Shown here: positions 1 through 12,072 of the stretch, piece by piece
How the letters are laid out: each line of letters begins with the position of its first letter
Numbering within the stretch: the stretch's first letter is position 1
NCBI GenBank assembly: GCA_902729315.2
Contig: LR746266.1
Span: forward strand, 2,080,759-2,144,758
Direction of reading: 5' to 3'
DNA from: Spirodela intermedia
Taxonomy: Eukaryota; Streptophyta; Magnoliopsida; Alismatales; Araceae
DNA length: 64,000 bases
Notes under the pieces: model-generated
Seen by the model: the letters and a program-made list of their open reading frames with translations, nothing else
Databases searched by the model: none
What the model was told of the DNA's origin: nothing
Made by a program: the position numbers and the translations under genes

Positions 1-1449
1 GAAGACAGTTTCGTTTTATTTCATGATCTAGTGATGGAAATTAGATGTTCCTTACTATCCTCATAACCCACCCTCCTGTATATCAAATATCGATCATTTT
101 AGAAGCAAATTATTTTATAATGATGTATTATTATCTCAGTCGTATCCTACATGTCCTTCATTATTTATATTTTGGACAATCAGCGAAGGCTCCTTAGAAA
201 TGATGAAAGCTACCATGTGCTACGCTAGTCTCCCATTCTTGACAATTTTGGTCCAAGCATGGCAGAGTCTGAACTAGGTGGAGCTATTCATGTGGCAAGT
301 CAAACTCAAGACTACAATCACATGAAGAATCATGTCTCGTATCTCCAAGACTGAGGGGGAAGTCATGAACAGAACCCCATGTTCTAATTCCAACTTTCCC
401 GAATTTCATCCAATGTGTGGCTCCAAAAATATTCTCCGAAGTCAAATGTAGGCATCTTCCGAGCTACATCGCCTCTTATGAGTTCCAAGCAACTTATTCG
501 TATCATGAGAGCACAGAGGGATTCCATTATGATGTCACCAAGAAGACTGACCCTTATATGATTTTATGAAACTATTAAACTGATAGCTGTCCTCACATTA
601 CCGTCTTACTGAGTACCATGTCACTACCACCACAACCATTCCAAAGAAATAGGAGATCAAGGTATTGCCAAGATTTATGTCATTCTTCAAGAACAATGTA
701 GGCACTCCGTTAGTCTCACATCCTCTCACACTGTTATATAAAGCCCATTTTTCATGGTCTATTTAACTGACTGAAAAGGTTCATCCAAACCACCTTCAAA
801 AGCTTGCTTTCCAAGAGAAATTGTCTTTAAGGGACTTCCTATGATTTTGATCAATTCAAATGTGTCATTTATTGGAAAGATACTCACCCATTGCCAAATG
901 GGATTCTACACAAATGATTTAGATTCCTCCATTATGTATACACATGCAGGATTGCAGGTTATTTCACTTATGAGGTTCACTGTTTACGTACTTATTTTTC
1001 GTAAAAACAATAACCAAATGTCTCCAAAACATTGGTATTCTACAAGAGCAAGGAGTGATTTGACATTTCTAATAGCCAATTAATTATATGAAAATAATTT
1101 TATGCTTATTTTTAAATGGCGTAACAATTTTTCTGAATGATATTATTATCCTCTCTTCCTAACAAACCCAAGTTGAGCTTAAACTTCCATTAGTTGTTCC
1201 CAAGGAAACAAGAACTGTAATGATAAAGTAGAAAAATCTTGTGCCACCAGAAATTGGCTTTATTTTAAGTTCCCCATCCAACTGAGCTTCATTATCTTCC
1301 ACTTTGGCAGAAACCATTCATAATTTTTTATATTTCAAAGGTGCAATCACTACTTTCTTCTATAGGTTGGTCTATGAGACAACATTTCCTTGTCATCTGT
1401 TCTGCAACAGTGGAACATAAACTCAACTTGTCCTAAGACTGTTGACAAT
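1..1449. other. unassigned AT-rich repeat-like DNA
   Basis: No gene or recognisable protein motif was found on either strand. The longest open frame (841-1083) is about 80 codons and has no family signature. The stretch flanks an LTR2 copy and is probably old transposon DNA, but nothing in it proves that. Confidence 0.4.
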
Positions 1450-1780
1450 TGTTAAAGCTAAATTTTTGTGTTTTAATTAATTTTAATATTTTATTTTATT
1501 TTATTAACTTTTTGAATAAGTGTCAATTTTAATAGTCTAAAGTTAAAATATTTGCATAATTTTTTATTATTAGAAAAATATAAGAGTAAAATATAAAAAT
1601 ATCACCGTTCACTAGCAAGCCATCACTCCACAATTGACTCGAAGGGGCGCTACATTTGAGTGGGTTGACTTAGATCAGAAGGAGCCACAAGTTAGGCTCA
1701 AGTGGTAAAGGACTTGCATCACGCATGTGTGCATCACTCTCCTACCACATCCCGATGGCCAACAAGTCATGGAGTAAGGA

Positions 1781-3500
1781 GCATTGTTGATAAGTCAAGA
1801 CTTGGGATGTCATAGGTCCTAAGTCAGATTATCTAAAACTATTTATATTTTTACTATCCTAATCAATCTAATAAGTAGAGAGAGTAAGATAGGGGTCGAA
1901 CCACAATGATAAAAACTAATGATCTTAAGAAATCCTAAGTAATGAGAAGAAATAGGTTAAAAATGGACAAGAAAAAGAGAGATGAGAGATGAGTGGGAGA
2001 TGAGAAACATGAGTGAAATAGGATGTAATGAAGGAAACCCTAGAGCAAGGTTGACCTAAGGGGTTGTAGAAAAAAGGTTTTGAGAGTATTTTAATGAGAA
2101 AGAGTGGTCAAGGTTGACAAGAAATAATGTAACTACTAAGAACATATCTAACACCCTAGGTTTCACCCTAGAGAATAAGAAAAGGAAACAAATAAGCAAA
2201 GGGAAGAAGATTGCTCAACGTGGGCCTTTATCTATTACCATGGCCAGGTGATTTACTCTGATAGATTGACCTCCAATGCTTTACTCCTTGCAACTCGATC
2301 CTCAACACTCAACTTTGTCCTTAAGGTCTTTCTTAATTACTCAAAATTACACAAAAGGAGAAGAAGAATAAATCTTTAGAATAGAAGTGGTTTCACTCTA
2401 ACCAACCACTATTGGGGCCCTTCCAAAAAGATAAGGAAAGAGGATGAAGGGTATACATATAAGTAGTAAAGTTTCTCAAAATACCCTTGGTTCTTTCTCA
2501 AAATACCTCTAGCTTTTCTCCTTTTGTCTTCACCACCTTCTTGAAGCCGATTTGTCAATCCAAATATGGGGATGTGAAGAGCACATCTTGAAGATTGTAC
2601 CAACAAAATTTGGGCCTAAAACCTCTTCTAGATCGTCAAATATCGATCCTAGAAGATGGAGAAATCTAGGTCATTGATTGGGTGTCTCTACCATAAAAGG
2701 ACCACCAAAAGGAGAAGAGAGATCTTTAACCGCTGCTTACAGTGACAAGATAGGCTTAACTACTGCTTTTGGCGGAAACACTTTCGGTGAAGAGACATGC
2801 TTAATTGTCATTTTTGGTGGGAGAACATGCTCAATTGCTGCTTTTTATGGGAGAACATGTTTACCTTCCACTTTTGGTGGGAGATGTGCTTAACCATCAT
2901 TTTATATGACAAGACGTGCTTAACTACCACTTTTGGTGGGAAGATGTGCTTAACTGCCACTTTCGGTCTCAAGACGTTATTAACTACTACTTTCAGTGGC
3001 AAGACATTTTTAACTACCACTTTTGGTGACAAGACATTCTTAACCACCGAAATAAGAGGCACAATAATTGATTGGCAGTCAATGTCTTCTCGCCTTCTAC
3101 GTGCAATACCTCATTTTCTTGCATTCAACATAATAGTGGCTTGAATTAAATAATCATGATGCCGCCAGATCACATACGACGGAGTGTCAAATACATATAA
3201 AAATCCAGCGGCTAACATGTATTGTTAATTGTGAAAAATTGCAGAAAAGCCCCTAAATGTGTGAAATAAAATACAAGTATTTCCCTAAATTACCTAAATA
3301 TCCTCATGATTTAAATATATCAAAATAAATTCAAAAAAAAGTCATAAAAATCTGAGAATATTTTTAAAATAGAAAAAAAAAAGATTTATTATAAATTTAT
3401 TATTTGGCTATTTTATAAATGGTAACATACTAAAATAAGGTATCTGATCCTAAAATACATTCACTTTAAGGTAATGAATAAGTAGTTTTAGCATATTATT
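1781..3500. mobile_element. unclassified insert inside LTR2 copy 1
   Basis: The LTR2 homology stops after GGAGTAAGGAG (about 1780) and resumes at GTCATATACACATGTGG (about 3501), so roughly 1.7 kb is extra relative to the copy at 37223. The insert starts near TTGATAAGTC and ends near TTATTAGTCA. I see no clear target duplication, no transposase and no gag or pol. It carries a 30-bp tandem array (separate entry). It may be a non-autonomous retroelement fragment; class unknown. Confidence 0.5.
2722..3050 (+). repeat. 30-bp tandem array, about 11 degenerate units
   Basis: Units of 30 bp follow one another without spacers. A typical unit reads TGCTTAACTACCACTTTTGG followed by TGGGAAGATG-like sequence. 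One unit near 2860 appears to be 29 bp, which shifts frame. From about 2860 the array translates on plus as a decapeptide repeat of the form CLTTTFGGKM. The shared period across diverged units points to unequal crossing-over or slippage. No evidence that it is translated. Confidence 0.8.
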
Positions 3501-4354
3501 AGTCATATACACATGTGGATGTGAGGGCGAACCACCTATTTCCTTCTCCCAAGATGGTCTTAGACATTATTTTATTTTGGGAGAAACAATCTCTATTAAG
3601 AGATTGTAACTTTGACATATATTTAGTTTAATCAAAAGTAAACTTCTAATGTGGGACTAAATGTTCTCTTTTCTTTCAAGGCAGTGGCCTAGAGCATGAT
3701 GTGATCTAGAGGCGCTCAACAAGCCACATTACCAAATAAGGTAGATCTTGTGGTGGGTGAATAGTCATGATACCTGAATCGTGCAACATTCTATTAGTGG
3801 TCTGTGAATTCGATGCTGCTCAACATGCATGTGATTGGAAATGATGATTCGATAGTGAGCAAAGTGCCACGGTACTAGAGACTTAAGTTTTGGTCGGCAA
3901 CAATTCATGGCGGGTTAATCTTGTGTTGTTCAGCATGCCACGTGACCAAACACATCTGATCTAGCGGCTCAAGCATCACAATACCAAGAACTAAGTTTTT
4001 ACACATATCACTGTCAAAGATATAAAGATAATAATTGATTATTATTTAGTAAAATAGATATTATCAATTATCTTTATAAACTCAATAGTAGTCACGAATA
4101 TGGAATCCATTTATTTCCTCCTTTTGCACGATCAACGCCTCTAGTGATTAGTGAGCTCATTTCTTCCTTCCCCGACTATACTCAAGGCCTCCAACAAGTG
4201 GTCAGCTCTTTCTTTCTCCCCCTAGACGACAGTGACAGCATGGTTGACCCCTCCTTTTAATAGATCTCTCTAGCAAGTAGCATACCATTTCTAAACGATA
4301 TTTCTACGTCTTTCAACATGGTGTGGCATGTTTGAACGAAACCAAGCTGCTACA

Positions 4355-5959
4355 TGACGTGACTCAGTCGTTGTATATTAAATCACGCAAATCTAAAATT
4401 TATAAAACTAGAAAATATGAATTTTCGGATATTTAGAAGTATTTCTGAACAAATATCTCAATTATAATTCAATAAAACTTCCAAAAATAGCGGTAATTTT
4501 CCAAGTTGATCACAGGGATGTAATATAATATATGGTAATTATTCAGAATTTTTCTCAATGAATATGAATTTCTATGAATTATATACCAGGAAATGAAAAG
4601 AAAATATATTTAAAATTCACGAAAAAGGGAAATAAGGGTGCGGACGTCAGGATGACGTCAGCACCTGGCAAACGCAAATCGGGCAAAAACAGAGTTCTGC
4701 CCGGTGATTCTTACGTAAGTGATTATAGATGATTTAATTAATCAAATTAAGATCTGTAAAAGTCGGAAGAATCATAATAGAACAAAGTATATTTTGGTAA
4801 ATTAAAATCACAAAAACTATCACTAAATGAAGCGTAAAGTAAGTTGAAAGCAGGAAAACAGAGTTTCGGCGTCGCGACGACGATGCGTCGGTGATGCACC
4901 GGAATCCTGAGCGTTTAGGAGGATCGTCGTGTAGTGTCCACGGCCTCAAAGGCTCTCCTTGGACAAAGACGACATGGGCAATCTCTAGATCTCCTTTTGA
5001 AGTCTAGAGATCAATGGAATGGGTCGTCGAGTCATCTCCGGCGGCTGTCACCCGGCGGAGCGGAAAAATGGCGACTTTGCAGCTCTCTGGTGGCTGTCAC
5101 CCGACGGAGAGGAGCTGGATGGAGGTGGGGCGCATGTCAGGGAGCTTCATCCTCAAGTCCGCGCAGCAAGAGGAGGCTCTTCATCGCATCTGGTACGCTC
5201 TCAAGAGGTGGCGACTCGTCTCTCGGCGGATCATCCTCTTCTCGACGACGGCTTGTTCGTCGATCAATCGGAGATGATTTACTCGATGGATTCGCGATCC
5301 TTTTATCGCGAATCGTTCAGCAATTTTAGTAGCAATGCTTTGCGAATCGCGTTGACAAGATTTTCGCCGATGATCTAGTGCAGGAAAGTTGCGATAATCA
5401 GATAAAAATATATGAATTTTGACTCTGGGAGGATTCGAACCCGCGCCGGTTGTCCGCCCCTTCTAAGGAAGGTGTGACGCGGGTTTAGTCCCACATCGGT
5501 TGTGTGCCGATTTTTCGGGTGAATATATAGTAATGTTAGCTTTCTAAGCAAAGTTCCTTCCCTCACGTGTACGACCACTCCTTGCCCCACAGCCGACTGG
5601 CCACTGGTGACATGGAAGGGGAGTGGCGCACACGTGCCCCTATCAGTCCAAGCCGCTCGAGCTCCTGCTCGCGGCTACTCCCCGACTGAGCTTCCGACCC
5701 GCTTGCGGGCCCGGCTGGCCGGCAGGTCCCCTCATTTTGCAATATTTTAGTTTTATTTCTTTTTCTTCATTTATCTCAAAAGTAAGACTGTAAAAATCAT
5801 ATAAATTCGTATAAAATCACATAACTACCCAAAAAATCACATTAATCAACTAAAAACCACTTTTCACACTTTAACACAAATATAAGTCTATTTATCATGA
5901 GTTAAGGCTAAAACTATATTATTTACTAATTATTAACTCATGATAATGAAGACTTATCG
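4355..5959 (-). repeat. 3' LTR of element A (LTR1 family)
   Basis: On minus it runs from GATAAGTCTTCATTATCATG to GACTAAGTCACGTCA-type sequence. Compared with the 5' LTR it lacks about 35 bp near 5375, around the ATCCAGCG...CGGCGATC segment. Its first base is C rather than the T that starts the 5' LTR, as also in element B. Confidence 0.9.
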
Positions 5960-5976
5960 CACCCCCCAACTTAAAC
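5960..5976 (-). other. polypurine tract of element A
   Basis: Minus strand reads TTTAAGTTGGGGGGTG directly before the 3' LTR, the expected site for priming plus-strand DNA synthesis. A second copy of the same motif lies inside the element at about 7220-7236. Confidence 0.8.
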
Positions 5977-7569
5977 CATTGCTAGTCCCTTAGCAATGGA
6001 ATTACGAAAATAAAAATTTACAAATCTCAAACATCATATTTCAATACAAAAAAAAATAAAAATACAATTAGAAATGATGCACCTTTAGACACTTTGGACT
6101 CTTATATCAAGTATTTAAGAATGATGTCAAGCACTTAAATGTTTAAACACTCCTTGGAATAACAATCTATACTTCACTTCTTCTATTCACATCTTTATCA
6201 CTTCTTCACTCATAGATGTATTTACAAGATGTTCCAATTATCAATACTCATCCAAGAATAATATTGATCCTACATTTCCCTTTTTCTATGGCTTGATTTT
6301 TGAAGTTTGCACTATATTTCTTCTTTCTCTTTTTTCTTTTTTATATATAGTGGATAAGTAGGTTTTCTTGTCGACAAATTTCGACAATAAGAATGATGTC
6401 TCACACCCTCCATGTGTACTCTTCATTTTCAGGGCTTTCACTTTATCCACTTATTTTGCAGCAAGTGTTTTTCTATACACGATTTTCAACAATGAGAATG
6501 ATGTCTCACACCCTCTATGTGTACTCTTCGTTTCTAGATTTTTCACATTGTTCTCTCTCTTTTTTTTTTCGAAATAAGTGATTTCTCCTCACAAGTCCTA
6601 TAGATCAGGGTGCAAAAATCTCCATTAAACTTAAATGATCAATCAAATTTTCACATCAAGTAAATATTATCCATCAAGATCATGAAGTGAGAATCTGTAA
6701 AATCAAATCCATGTTATCTATCATGTATCCAAGGAGTATTCCAACATTTCATGCTACTAGATCATTCTTTTGACTCAATAATAATCTTCCTAGTATCTTT
6801 TGGTATCAATCAATCTAATTGATTTAATTTTTCATGCATGTAATATGATGTAAAAGATTTGTAAATTAGATAGTTCTGACAGTTCTATTTTCTGTTTTCA
6901 GTTATATTTTTAGCAGTAATAAATTTGTCAAAAATAAATCAAAACTATCCTCTTTATAGCTGTAATTTCGAATTTCAGTAATATATGTCTAGGGGATTGA
7001 AATGTGAGAAAAGGGTCTCTAGAATTTCAAATTTGGGGCTGTTTTTTGTCTGCTATTTTTGACAGTCTATTGTTCTTGACAGAAAACCAGAAAATAGATG
7101 TTGCAGTTTTTCTGAATTTTATTTTATTTTTTTATTTTTTTAATTGCTGTTCTAAGTTGAATAAAATGCAAACACATGTTCTTAATCGTCCTACAGCATA
7201 AATTAATAATGAATACTTCACCCCCCAACTTAAAAATGACATTGTCCTCAATGACACAGAAAAATCGAAACAGAATATGCAGAAAATATAATTTTCAAGT
7301 GAAGCATGCATACATGCAAAGTTTAGCATTAAAAATGTTGTCATAAATGATAAAGCTCCGAAAGACATCACCTAAACCTCGTTTTTAATTTTCCACTTCA
7401 TCTTACACTCCTCCTCTTGCACTTTTTCGAAAAAACAAATACAGAAACAAGTACTGCGAAATTCTAAGAAAAACAGAGCTTAAAAAAATTCAAACAAAAT
7501 GAAATAAAAGTCATGGGTTGCCTCCCATGCAGCGCTGAATTTAATGTCTTCAGCTGGACAACTCTGAGA
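5977..7569 (-). other. non-coding internal region of element A
   Basis: About 1.6 kb between the end of the acidic frame and the polypurine tract. It contains AGCGCTGCATGGGAGGCAAC (about 7525-7544 on minus), a motif I associate with the region downstream of pol in plant Athila-like elements. It also has a second AAGTTGGGGGGTG, and a tandem duplication of about 110 bp near 6380-6545 in which GTGTGAGACATCATTCT occurs twice. No gene or env-like frame is visible. Confidence 0.6.
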
Positions 7570-8763
7570 TCATATAAGATGATCTATGGCCATCAAAATA
7601 TATTTGTATCCCAAGGTAAGTTTCATGATATTCTTTTTCAAATTTAGCATAAATTCATATACTTCATATATATACCTTGACATACTTTCAGCCAAAACAA
7701 AATTAACAAAATCTTCCCAAAAATAATATTTCCATTTTGAAAAGAATCTTTCCTCATTTCTATCTTGTTTTGTAAAGCTCTCATTCATTAATAAATACTT
7801 TTTATTAATAGACCATAAAATGTGATCAGGCCATATAATTTTCAAATTAGCTCTTACCCAATCTAGAATTTTTTCATCTAAATTGATATCTTTAATTCTT
7901 CCATTCATCCATTTCTTAATGTCTTCTTTTATCTTCATAATCTTCCCCTGCTCTATTTCATCTTCCATACATATTTGTTCAATTTGTGAGGAGTGAAATA
8001 TTTTAAGCTTAGAAGTAATTCTAATGGGCTGTGGGTTTTGAAGGATGGAAGGATTGTCTTCTTTAATCTCAGATCTAATGAATTCAGTAAAATTCAAATT
8101 TTCTCTTCGAAAATTATCTCTATATTCATATTCATTATTTTCATTTCTCCCCATTAGTTGAATCAACTCTTTTTCTAGCTTTTCATTTCTCAACTCATCA
8201 AATTTTTCATCTTCCCAAGAGCTATCTTTTAATTTCGGTATATGATATACATCATCATCCTCACAATCAACATCCATGGCTATAAAATTATGATTAGATT
8301 TATTAATTACGTCTCCTACATCTCCCAAATCAACTGATTTTTCCTCACCTGAAATATGTTTTTCTTCATTTGTGTCCTTACTCCCTTCTACTAAAATTTG
8401 GATGATTTTTCCATGATCAGCTGTTGTTTCTTCATCTAAGGGCTCTTTCTCCTCATCATCCTCACTATATTCATTCATCAATTGTGAGCAATAAATGATT
8501 TTATTCAAATTTTCTGCTACTATATTTTCAGCCTTAATATTCTCATTTACTTCTAATGGCTCATCAATTTCTTCTAATAATTGGAAATAAGGATCAGGTA
8601 AAATATTCTCACTCAATGTATTCACTGACCTAACATTTTCATTTCGTGGGTTTTTTTCTAAATTTATCCAGCTAGACTCTCGTTGCTGAAATCTTACTGT
8701 TGGACAGTTTCCTGAATTCTTGCCTAGGATGATATTGAAATTCGAAATGATCATTTTCACCAT
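7570..8763 (-). CDS. acidic open reading frame of unknown function, element A
   Basis: A 397-codon frame counted from its first ATG; the frame stays open further upstream. The first part matches the gag C-terminal end of element C (the segment NPRNENVRSVN, then ILPDP). After about residue 90 it no longer resembles any pol domain I know. It has acidic stretches (EYSEDDEEKEPLDEE, DVDCEDDDVY), many Asn and Lys residues, and a C-terminal part with aromatic residues (FFSKWKYYFWEDF). I see no Cys knuckle, protease DTG, RT FMDD-type motif or membrane segment. It occupies the place of pol. It could be a relic of rearranged gag-pol or env-like DNA, or a captured sequence. No function is assigned. Confidence 0.5.
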   Translation of the reverse strand: MVKMIISNFNIILGKNSGNCPTVRFQQRESSWINLEKNPRNENVRSVNTLSENILPDPYFQLLEEIDEPLEVNENIKAENIVAENLNKIIYCSQLMNEYSEDDEEKEPLDEETTADHGKIIQILVEGSKDTNEEKHISGEEKSVDLGDVGDVINKSNHNFIAMDVDCEDDDVYHIPKLKDSSWEDEKFDELRNEKLEKELIQLMGRNENNEYEYRDNFRRENLNFTEFIRSEIKEDNPSILQNPQPIRITSKLKIFHSSQIEQICMEDEIEQGKIMKIKEDIKKWMNGRIKDINLDEKILDWVRANLKIIWPDHILWSINKKYLLMNESFTKQDRNEERFFSKWKYYFWEDFVNFVLAESMSRYIYEVYEFMLNLKKNIMKLTLGYKYILMAIDHLI

Positions 8764-9635
8764 ACATAAGATGTGTACTATTTGAATTAAATTGAGGGTT
8801 AAGAGGCTTTCTAATATTGTCAATAAGTAAATCAAGTTTTTCTAATCTTTGATTAATCTGATTAACCTCATTTCTAAGTTTAGAATCATCATCATGATGC
8901 AATTTATAAATTCCTCTCGTCTTATCCTAGTCATATAATTCAAAAGAGGCTTGATCTTTCGAATTTTCACTTAAATTCTCATAAAGGTTGTAAATCTCAT
9001 CAGGGGTTTTCTCCATAAAAGCTCCTCCACATATAGAATCAACCATATTTCTATGTTGTTCTAATAATCCATCATAAAAAATTCTATTGAGCTGCCACTT
9101 GGGTATAGCATGATGAGGGCACTTTCTAAGTAAATCTTTGAATGTTTTCTGATGTCTCATGTAAAGTTTCTCCTGATCTTTGAGAAAAACTCCATATATG
9201 TTTTCTTATATTTTTGGGTTTTTCCTAAGGGATAAAATTTTCGAAGAAAGGCCTATTCTATGTCTTTTCAGCTTGTTAATTCTCTATCTAATGTGGATAG
9301 CCAATGGCTAGCTTTGTCCCTAAGTGTATTAGGAAATAATTTCATCTTAATAATTTCTGGTGTAACTTGAGGGAGATTAACTAAATCATGGACCATATGA
9401 AATTTTTCTAAGTGCTGATGAGGTTCCTCTAAAGGCAATCCATGAAAATTAGGGAGCATTTGAAAAAATTTTGGATTTATTTCGAATTTAACAGTGGGTG
9501 CTAATGGGACTCTAATATTGGATGCTCTTTGAAATGAATCAGGGATATAATTAATTTTTCTTTTGGATTTTTAGTTTTGAATGAAATAATGAAAGGATTT
9601 TCTAGCCTTGGATGCAAGGATCTTCTACCATGCAT
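8764..9635 (-). pseudogene. gag remnant of element A
   Basis: Starts at an ATG followed by codons for HGRRSLHPRLENP, the same start as in elements B and C. Pieces of the Athila-type gag domain are readable in different frames: FHGLPLEEPHQHLEKFHMV, KASHWLSTLDRELTS, and LLRKCPHHAIPKWQLNRIF. Stops and frameshifts break it, including LYD followed by TAG near 8925, which element B shares. It also has a deletion of about 63 bp near 9553 relative to B and C, between copies of AATTTTTC. Gag would form the particle that packages element RNA; this copy cannot. Confidence 0.8.
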
Positions 9636-9830
9636 AAAAATCAATAAATTTGAGGGAAAAGTTTAGTAATTGTTACCCTCCTTCAGTATGCTTCAGTCCT
9701 TGCCTTGCTTCTTTTCGTTCCCTTTTCTAAAAAAAAAATCAACAAGAAGAAAATAAAACAAGAGTTAATTTTTTTTTTTTGTGTACTCTAAGAGAAAAAC
9801 AGAAAAATACTAAATATTATGCAATACATC

Positions 9831-9846
9831 CCAGGCAATGGTGCCA
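9831..9846 (-). other. primer binding site of element A
   Basis: Minus strand TGGCACCATTGCCTGG lies a few bases inside the 5' LTR. It is a two-mismatch form of TGGCGCCGTTGCCGGGGA, the complement of the plant tRNA-Asp 3' end as I know it. tRNA-Asp priming is usual for Athila-type elements. Confidence 0.75.
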
Positions 9847-9851
9847 AAATT

Positions 9852-11479
9852 TGACGTGACTTAGTCGTTGAATACTAAATCACGCAAATCTAAAATTTTT
9901 AAAACTAGAAAATATGAATTTTCAGATATTTAGAAGTATTTCCGAACAAATATATCAATTATAATTCAATATAACTTCCAAAAATAGCGGTAATTTTCTA
10001 GGTTGATCATTGGGATGTAATATAATATATGGTAATTATTCAGAATTTTCCTCAATGAATGCGATTTTCTATGAATTGTATACTAGGAAATGAAAAGGAA
10101 ATATATTTAAAATTCACGAAAAAAGGAAATAAGGGTGCGGACGTCAAGATGACATCAACGCCCGGCGAACGCGAATCGGGTGGAAACAGAGTTCCGCCTG
10201 GCGATTCTTACGTAAGTGATTACAGACGATTTAATTAATCAAATTAAGATCTATAAAAGCCGGAAGAATCGTAATAGAACAAAGTATATTTTGGTAAATT
10301 AAAATCACAAAAACTATCACTAAATGAAGTGTAAAGTAAGTTGAAAGCAGGAAAACAGAGTTCCGGCGTCGCGACGGCGATGCGTCGACGATGCACCAGA
10401 ATCCTGAGCTTTCGGGAGGATCATCATGTAGTGTCCACGGCCTCGAAGGCTCTCCTTGGACAAAGACGACGTGGGCAATCTTTAGATCTCCTTTTGAAAT
10501 CTAGAGATCAATGGAATGGGTCGTCGAGTTGTCTCCAGCAGCTGTCACCTGGCGGAGCGGAAAAACGGCGACTTTGTGGCTCTCTGGCGGCTATCACCTG
10601 ATGGAGAGGAGCTGGATGGAGGTGGGGCGCATGTCAGGGAGCTTCATCCTCAGGTCCGCGCAGTAAGAGGAGGCTCTGCATCGCATCTGGTACGCTCTCA
10701 GGAGGTGGTGACTCGTCTCCCGGCGGATCGTCCTCTTCCCGACGACGGCTTGTTCGTGGATCAATCAGAGATGATTTACTTGATGGATTCGCAATCCTTT
10801 TATTGTGAATCGTTCAGCAATTTTAGTAGCAATGCTCCGCGAATCGCGTTGACAAGATTTTCGCCAATGATCCAGCGAGTCTCATTGCTTAATCCTTCAC
10901 CGGCGATCTGCAGGAAAGTCGCGATAATCAGATAAAAATATATGAATTTTGACTCTAGGAGGATTCGAACCCGCGCCGGTTGTCCGCCCCTTCTGAGGAA
11001 GGTGTGACGCGGGTTTAGTCCCACATCAGTTGTGCGCCGATTTTTTAGGCGAATATATAGTAATGTTAGCTTTCTAAGCAAAGTTTCTTCTCTCGCATGT
11101 ACGACCACTTTTTGCCCCACAACCGGCTGGCCACCAGTGACGTGGAAGGGGAGTGGCGCACATGTGCCCCCATCGGTCCAAGCCGCTCGAGCCCCTTCTC
11201 GTGGCTACTCCCCGACTGAGCTTCCGACCCACTTGTAGGCCCGGCTGGCCGGTGGGTCCCCCATTTTGCAATATTTTTATTTTTATTTCTTTTTCTTTAT
11301 TTATCTCAAAAGTAAGATTGTAAAAATCATATAAAATCACATAATTAACCAAAAAATCACATTAATCAACTGAAAACCACTTTTCACACTTTAACACAAA
11401 TATAAGTCTATTTATCACGAGTTAAGGCTAAAACTATATTATTTACTAATTATTAACTCATGATAATGAAAACTTATCA
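9852..11479 (-). repeat. 5' LTR of element A (LTR1 family)
   Basis: Minus strand starts TGATAAGTTTTCATTATCAT and ends GTCACGTCA, adjoining CTACA target duplication at its outer edge. It is about 1628 bp and contains the GC-rich central block, a TATA-like CTATATATTCG near 11045-11060 and the tRNA-like box GGTTCGAATCC near 10966. GC-rich open frames inside it recur in every copy and are not genes. Confidence 0.9.
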
Positions 11480-11983
11480 CTACACTATTGTCTCAAGTTG
11501 CCTAAGCGATAGACTAAATTTAGGCAATGATTTTTTTTATACTTTCAGTATTTATTTACCTACTTTGACATTTATTTCTATTTTCTGATAATTTATTTCT
11601 ATTTCGTGCATATTTTGATTAAAATGAGTAGGACTAATTCAAAACTTGACGAATGATGTTTGTTCTTTTTCTTAATCCTCCAAAATTCATCTAAGATCAA
11701 GCTAAGATCATTTTCAATTTATTTTCTATTGATTTTCATAGTCAAATCTTGATATATTCATATTTCCTACATTTGTAAATAATAAGTATTTTTTTATTTT
11801 CAAACGTAAGATCAACGAGATTAAAGGCTGCTCAATGATTGTTGAACTGTTAAAACAAGATAGAGTTATTCACGATTGACCTCAGGTCATGTGTGTGAAT
11901 TCTTGAGCACACATTTATCCGCGAATAATGGTCATTGTGAAAATGAGTTGATTGTATTTCTCTCTTTCATTATTATCATTTTA

Positions 11984-12039
11984 TTATTTCTCTCTTCCTC
12001 TCTCATGAGACCTTTTCTTCTCTCTACGTCTCTTGTGAG

Positions 12040-12072
<33 letters not shown>

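Larger units (their letters stand above)
4355..11479 (-). mobile_element. element A: complete non-autonomous Athila-type LTR retrotransposon
   Basis: Two LTR1 copies in the same (minus) orientation bound an internal region of about 3.9 kb. The five bases CTACA occur just left (4350-4354) and just right (11480-11484), a target-site duplication that proves one insertion event into LTR2 copy 1. In minus-strand order: 5' LTR, primer site for tRNA-Asp (TGGCACCATTGCCTGG), broken gag remnant, an acidic frame of unknown function, about 1.6 kb of non-coding DNA, polypurine tract, 3' LTR. Protease, RT, RNase H and integrase are absent, so it depends on proteins made elsewhere. Confidence 0.9.

Noticed and set aside
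841-1083. 80-codon open frame near the left edge
   Set aside because: No family signature, no splice context and no recurring copy; length is compatible with chance in AT-rich DNA.
2722-3050. CRISPR-like array of 30-bp repeats
   Set aside because: Units touch each other without unique spacers, they diverge from one another, and the DNA is plant nuclear.
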